A stretch of 16,384 bases of DNA, from NCBI GenBank assembly GCA_010671965.1, contig JAAHIC010000019.1:1-16384 (forward strand). The letters are read 5' to 3'. This DNA is from Leptolyngbya sp. SIO4C5 (GTDB lineage Bacteria > Cyanobacteriota > Cyanobacteriia > Phormidesmidales > Phormidesmidaceae). Below are positions 13,362 through 16,384 of this stretch, piece by piece. Positions within the stretch are counted from its first letter, which is position 1. Every line of letters begins with the position of its first letter. Under the pieces are notes generated by a model. It was not told where the DNA came from and made no database searches. It saw only the letters and a list, made by a program, of their open reading frames with translations. The position numbers and the translations under genes are program-made.

Positions 13362-16300
13362 CTATTGATTGGGGCTAGTCGCCTCATCTGAGGTCGTTGG
13401 TAAGTGAACGGTGAAAGTCGTGCCCTTGAGCGGTACGCTGGCAAACGAAAGCGTACCACCATGCAGCTCAACGCACCGTTTGACAATTGATAGCCCCAGT
13501 CCTGTGCCCTGAGTGGCCCCGACGTTGGTGCCTCGGTGAAAAGATTCAAACAGGTGTTCTTGGTCGCTGGGCAAAATCCCAATCCCCTCATCGGTGACGC
13601 TGAGGGCAACGGTTTGCGGGTAGCGTTTGAGGCTGAGGGTGATGCAGGTACCCGCTGCGGAATATTTGACGCCGTTAGAGATGAGATTGACCAGTATTTG
13701 CCGCAGCAGTTTGGGATCAATTTTGACTAACCAAGCTGCCGTATTGTCGGGCCAGTCTGGAGCATCTTCTAACATTACCTTCAGCGTGTGCTCAGCCGCA
13801 TTGAACTGCATATCTTCAATCAGCTCTTGGCAAAAGGCCGCTAGATCGAGCGCTACGGGGGCGCAGTCTACCCGGCCAGAATCGACACGATTGAGCAGCA
13901 GAATATCGTCTAAGAGCTGGGTGGTATGGTGTACGTAGGTTTGAATCGTCTCTAAATGGCGCTGTTTGCGACTTTCGCTGAGCTTATGGCCGAAGTCTTT
14001 GAGAATACCCGCCGAAGAGGCAATCACGGCTAAGGGGGTGCGAAATTCATGGGAAGTCATGGAAACGAAGCGCGACTTCAGCTCGCTCAGCTCCCGTTCT
14101 CGCTGCAGGGCTTTTTGCATTTCGGTTTCAGCCTGTTTGCGATCGCTAATATCTAGGGCATTGCCGATCACCTGAGTCACCGTCCCGTCGGCATCGCGCA
14201 TAAACACGGTATCCACGCTTTCAAACCAGGCCCAGTAGCCTTTAGCTGTTCGGACGCGATATTCCAAAGACAGCAGCTCACCATCGTTAGCGGCGCTGAG
14301 CTGTCGCAGATAGCTGTTAAAGCGGGGGAAGTCCTCCGGGTGCATCACGCTGGCTAGAAAGTTGAGGCTCGCTTCCGGAATTTGGCGATCGCGGTAGCCC
14401 AAAACAATAGCCAGGTCGCGGTTGGTGTAGACAGTAGCCTGCTGTACCAGGTCAAAAATATAGACCAGGCTGGGGGAGGTTTCGGTAATTTGCTGCAGCA
14501 GGTGGCGGCTCTTGCGCAGGGCTTGCTCTGCCTGCTTGCGATCGCCAATGTCTTCAATTAGCCCCAGCAGGTGAGCCGGTTCCCCGTCGGTGTAGCATAT
14601 GCGGGAAATGATGAGATTGGCCCACAGGGGCGTACCGTCCTTGTGAACATAGCGCTTTTCCAAAGAGAGGCGATCGCGCTGGCCCGCTAGGAGTTCTTGG
14701 GTAGGCTGTCTGTGAAGTTCTCGGTCAGCCGCATAGGTCAGATCCGCAAAGGTATGGTGTTTGAGTTCCTCAGCCGCATAGCCCAGCCACTGACAAAGTT
14801 TCGGATTCACCATCAAGAAGTGTCCGCTGAGGTCGGCCAGGACAATACCCAAGGGGTTAGCTTCAAAAATACGGCGAAATCGCGCTTCGCTATGCTGTAA
14901 GGCTTCAGATGTTTGCTGCCGTTCTAGCTCGGCTCCGGCCCGTCCGGCAAAGATGCGCAAAATTTGCTCAATCCGCTCAGAATAGGGAAACGGCTTGTCG
15001 TCTAAAACGCAGAGCAGGCCAATCGTTTCCCCCTGACTATCGGTAAGCGCAATGCCGTAATAGCTATCAGCCTCTGACTGGCTCAGACTTGAATCGTCGG
15101 GAAACTGTCGCCGGAGCCAGCGCGGACAGTGATAGCTGCCTGTCTGCAAGGCTAATTGACAAGGAGAGTTGGCGATTTCCCATGTTTGAGGAACGACGGC
15201 ATCTGCTGCCGCAAAGGCGGCAATCACTTCTAAATGAGGAGAGTCTTCGTTCAGCTCGGTCACAATGGCGTAGCGAACATCAAGTAGCTGAGCTAAGTAA
15301 TGCACTAAAGCCGGAAAAAAGTCTTCACCAATGACCGCTGCTGTACCCGACGCTAGATTTTTTAGAATGTGCTCACTCCGCTTAGAGTCAGTAATATCGC
15401 GGGCATTGACGACAACGGCTTCAACTTCTCCAGACTCTATATAGACCGGGCTTAAAATATACTCAAAATCTCGCATTCCCTGCACGGTCGCCAGCCGCTT
15501 TTGATAGGTTTTGCTGTGACCTGTGGCAACAACCGTGGCAATCTGCTGCTCAAATTTAGTAGCCAGCGTTTCTGAAAGCCCCAGTTTACGCCCCGTTTTG
15601 CCAATCATCTCGCTGGCAGTCAGACCCAAAATAGCGGCTCCCTGCAGGCTGACATAGCGCAGACAATAGCCGCGATCAAAACAGTAGATCAGATCTGACG
15701 ACGCCGATAAAATAGCATCCAAGGTCTGGGCCCGCTGGGCCAGCTCATAGGTCTGCTCTTCTAAGCCTTGTTTGAGCCGCTCGGTAGAGGTTTCTAAATT
15801 TTGATTCTGAATCTGAAGCTGCACCAGCAGGCGATCGCGCTCTTGTTTAATCTGCTTGCGATCGTGAATATCCGTATTAGCGCCTACCATGCGAATCGGA
15901 TTCCCCTGACTATCCCAAACCGCTTTTCCCCGCGAAAAAATCCACTTATAGCTACCGTCTTTGCAGCGCATCCGATATTCAACTGCATATTCGGGAATAG
16001 TCTGATCCAGATAAGCCTGCTGGGCGGCAGCAACTTCTTTGCGATCCTGAGGATGAACTAAATTTGTCCAGGTGATTGGCTTCATATCGATATCGCTTCT
16101 GTCATAGCCCAAAATAGCCAGCCACCGATCAGAGCGAAAAACCTGATTATTCTGAATATCCCAGTCCCAAATACCGTCATTGCAGCCTTCAATCGCTAGC
16201 TGCCATCGCTCTTCGCTTTGTTGCAGTCGCTGTAGCTTTGACGATATAGGGGAGGATTTATTTTCAGTCGGACGGCAGAGCAGCCAGTAGCTTTCCTGAT

Positions 16301-16384
16301 GAAAGCGGCTGCGGGTTGCAAAAGTTTGCCAGGAACCGTCTTTTTTCTGAAACTGAAACTCAACGGGTTCGGTTGCTTGAGGCT
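13362..16384 (-). CDS. Multi-PAS/GAF sensor histidine kinase, partial (N-terminus beyond right edge)
   Basis: The frame stays open from the stop at 13362 to the window edge: 1,007 full codons including the stop, so about 1,006 residues are visible and the start lies outside. In order, numbering from the edge: what looks like the end of one PAS-like domain (1-38); a full PAS (about 55-170, with GIWDWD, HPQDRKE, RCKDGSYKW); a coiled-coil linker (about 170-220); PAS (220-335); GAF (340-490, YYGIALTDSQGETIGLLCVLD); PAS (500-615); PAS (630-750). Then come HisKA with the phosphorylated His at about 778 (MTSHEFRTPL) and HATPase with its N-box LVNLISNGVKYS, DEGIGI and GTGLGLSIV. No membrane segment is seen, so it is probably cytosolic. 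No receiver domain or response regulator is present in the window, so partner and signal are unknown. A TTG at 16112 lies inside the PAS domain and is not the start. Confidence 0.93.
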   Translation of the reverse strand, partial: PQATEPVEFQFQKKDGSWQTFATRSRFHQESYWLLCRPTENKSSPISSKLQRLQQSEERWQLAIEGCNDGIWDWDIQNNQVFRSDRWLAILGYDRSDIDMKPITWTNLVHPQDRKEVAAAQQAYLDQTIPEYAVEYRMRCKDGSYKWIFSRGKAVWDSQGNPIRMVGANTDIHDRKQIKQERDRLLVQLQIQNQNLETSTERLKQGLEEQTYELAQRAQTLDAILSASSDLIYCFDRGYCLRYVSLQGAAILGLTASEMIGKTGRKLGLSETLATKFEQQIATVVATGHSKTYQKRLATVQGMRDFEYILSPVYIESGEVEAVVVNARDITDSKRSEHILKNLASGTAAVIGEDFFPALVHYLAQLLDVRYAIVTELNEDSPHLEVIAAFAAADAVVPQTWEIANSPCQLALQTGSYHCPRWLRRQFPDDSSLSQSEADSYYGIALTDSQGETIGLLCVLDDKPFPYSERIEQILRIFAGRAGAELERQQTSEALQHSEARFRRIFEANPLGIVLADLSGHFLMVNPKLCQWLGYAAEELKHHTFADLTYAADRELHRQPTQELLAGQRDRLSLEKRYVHKDGTPLWANLIISRICYTDGEPAHLLGLIEDIGDRKQAEQALRKSRHLLQQITETSPSLVYIFDLVQQATVYTNRDLAIVLGYRDRQIPEASLNFLASVMHPEDFPRFNSYLRQLSAANDGELLSLEYRVRTAKGYWAWFESVDTVFMRDADGTVTQVIGNALDISDRKQAETEMQKALQRERELSELKSRFVSMTSHEFRTPLAVIASSAGILKDFGHKLSESRKQRHLETIQTYVHHTTQLLDDILLLNRVDSGRVDCAPVALDLAAFCQELIEDMQFNAAEHTLKVMLEDAPDWPDNTAAWLVKIDPKLLRQILVNLISNGVKYSAAGTCITLSLKRYPQTVALSVTDEGIGILPSDQEHLFESFHRGTNVGATQGTGLGLSIVKRCVELHGGTLSFASVPLKGTTFTVHLPTTSDEATSPNQ

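Noticed and set aside
16110..16112. TTG as the start of the histidine kinase
   Set aside because: The frame continues without a stop for 90 more codons to the edge, and those residues complete the PAS domain.

Overview
The window is chromosomal DNA from a cyanobacterium. The palindrome GCGATCGC (HIP1, a cyanobacterial hallmark) occurs at least 25 times in 16.4 kb. Several genes are of distinctly cyanobacterial type: the NrtR-NadE pair, a short membrane protein of cyanobacterial type, and a soluble PAS/GAF histidine kinase. Most of the DNA is GC-rich, but the first ~250 bases are clearly AT-rich. Genus cannot be decided from this; a filamentous or Leptolyngbya-like organism is only a guess.

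Left part (1-3916, all genes on the minus strand): the N-terminal part of an unrecognised AT-rich gene running off the left edge (1-207); a LytR-CpsA-Psr (LCP) cell-wall ligase (382-1767); a small membrane protein (1957-2283); a 364-base non-coding stretch made of an 18-bp GA-rich tandem repeat and two hairpins; and an orphan lipoprotein substrate-binding protein of sugar-ABC type (2648-3916).

Middle (3988-8526, plus strand): an MscS-type mechanosensitive channel divergent from the binding protein; a circularly permuted ATP-grasp protein without its usual alpha-E partner; then an aldo/keto reductase closely followed by an isopenicillin-N-synthase-like 2-oxoglutarate/Fe(II) oxygenase. A probable terminator follows the oxygenase.

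NAD block (8767-13358, plus strand): pncB (nicotinate phosphoribosyltransferase), nadD (nicotinate-mononucleotide adenylyltransferase), nrtR (Nudix-derived regulator of NAD metabolism) and nadE (glutamine-dependent NAD synthetase). Together they would carry nicotinate to NAD (Preiss-Handler route) and include their own regulator. Just before pncB lies a 9-bp inverted repeat that continues as three alternating half-sites at 13-bp spacing; this is the best candidate operator for NrtR. nadE carries an apparent in-frame insertion of about 10 residues encoded by GA-rich, repeat-like DNA.

Right part (13362-16384, minus strand): a large soluble multi-PAS/GAF histidine kinase, convergent with nadE with only 3 bases between stop codons and continuing past the right edge. 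No tRNA, rRNA, CRISPR array or transposase was seen.
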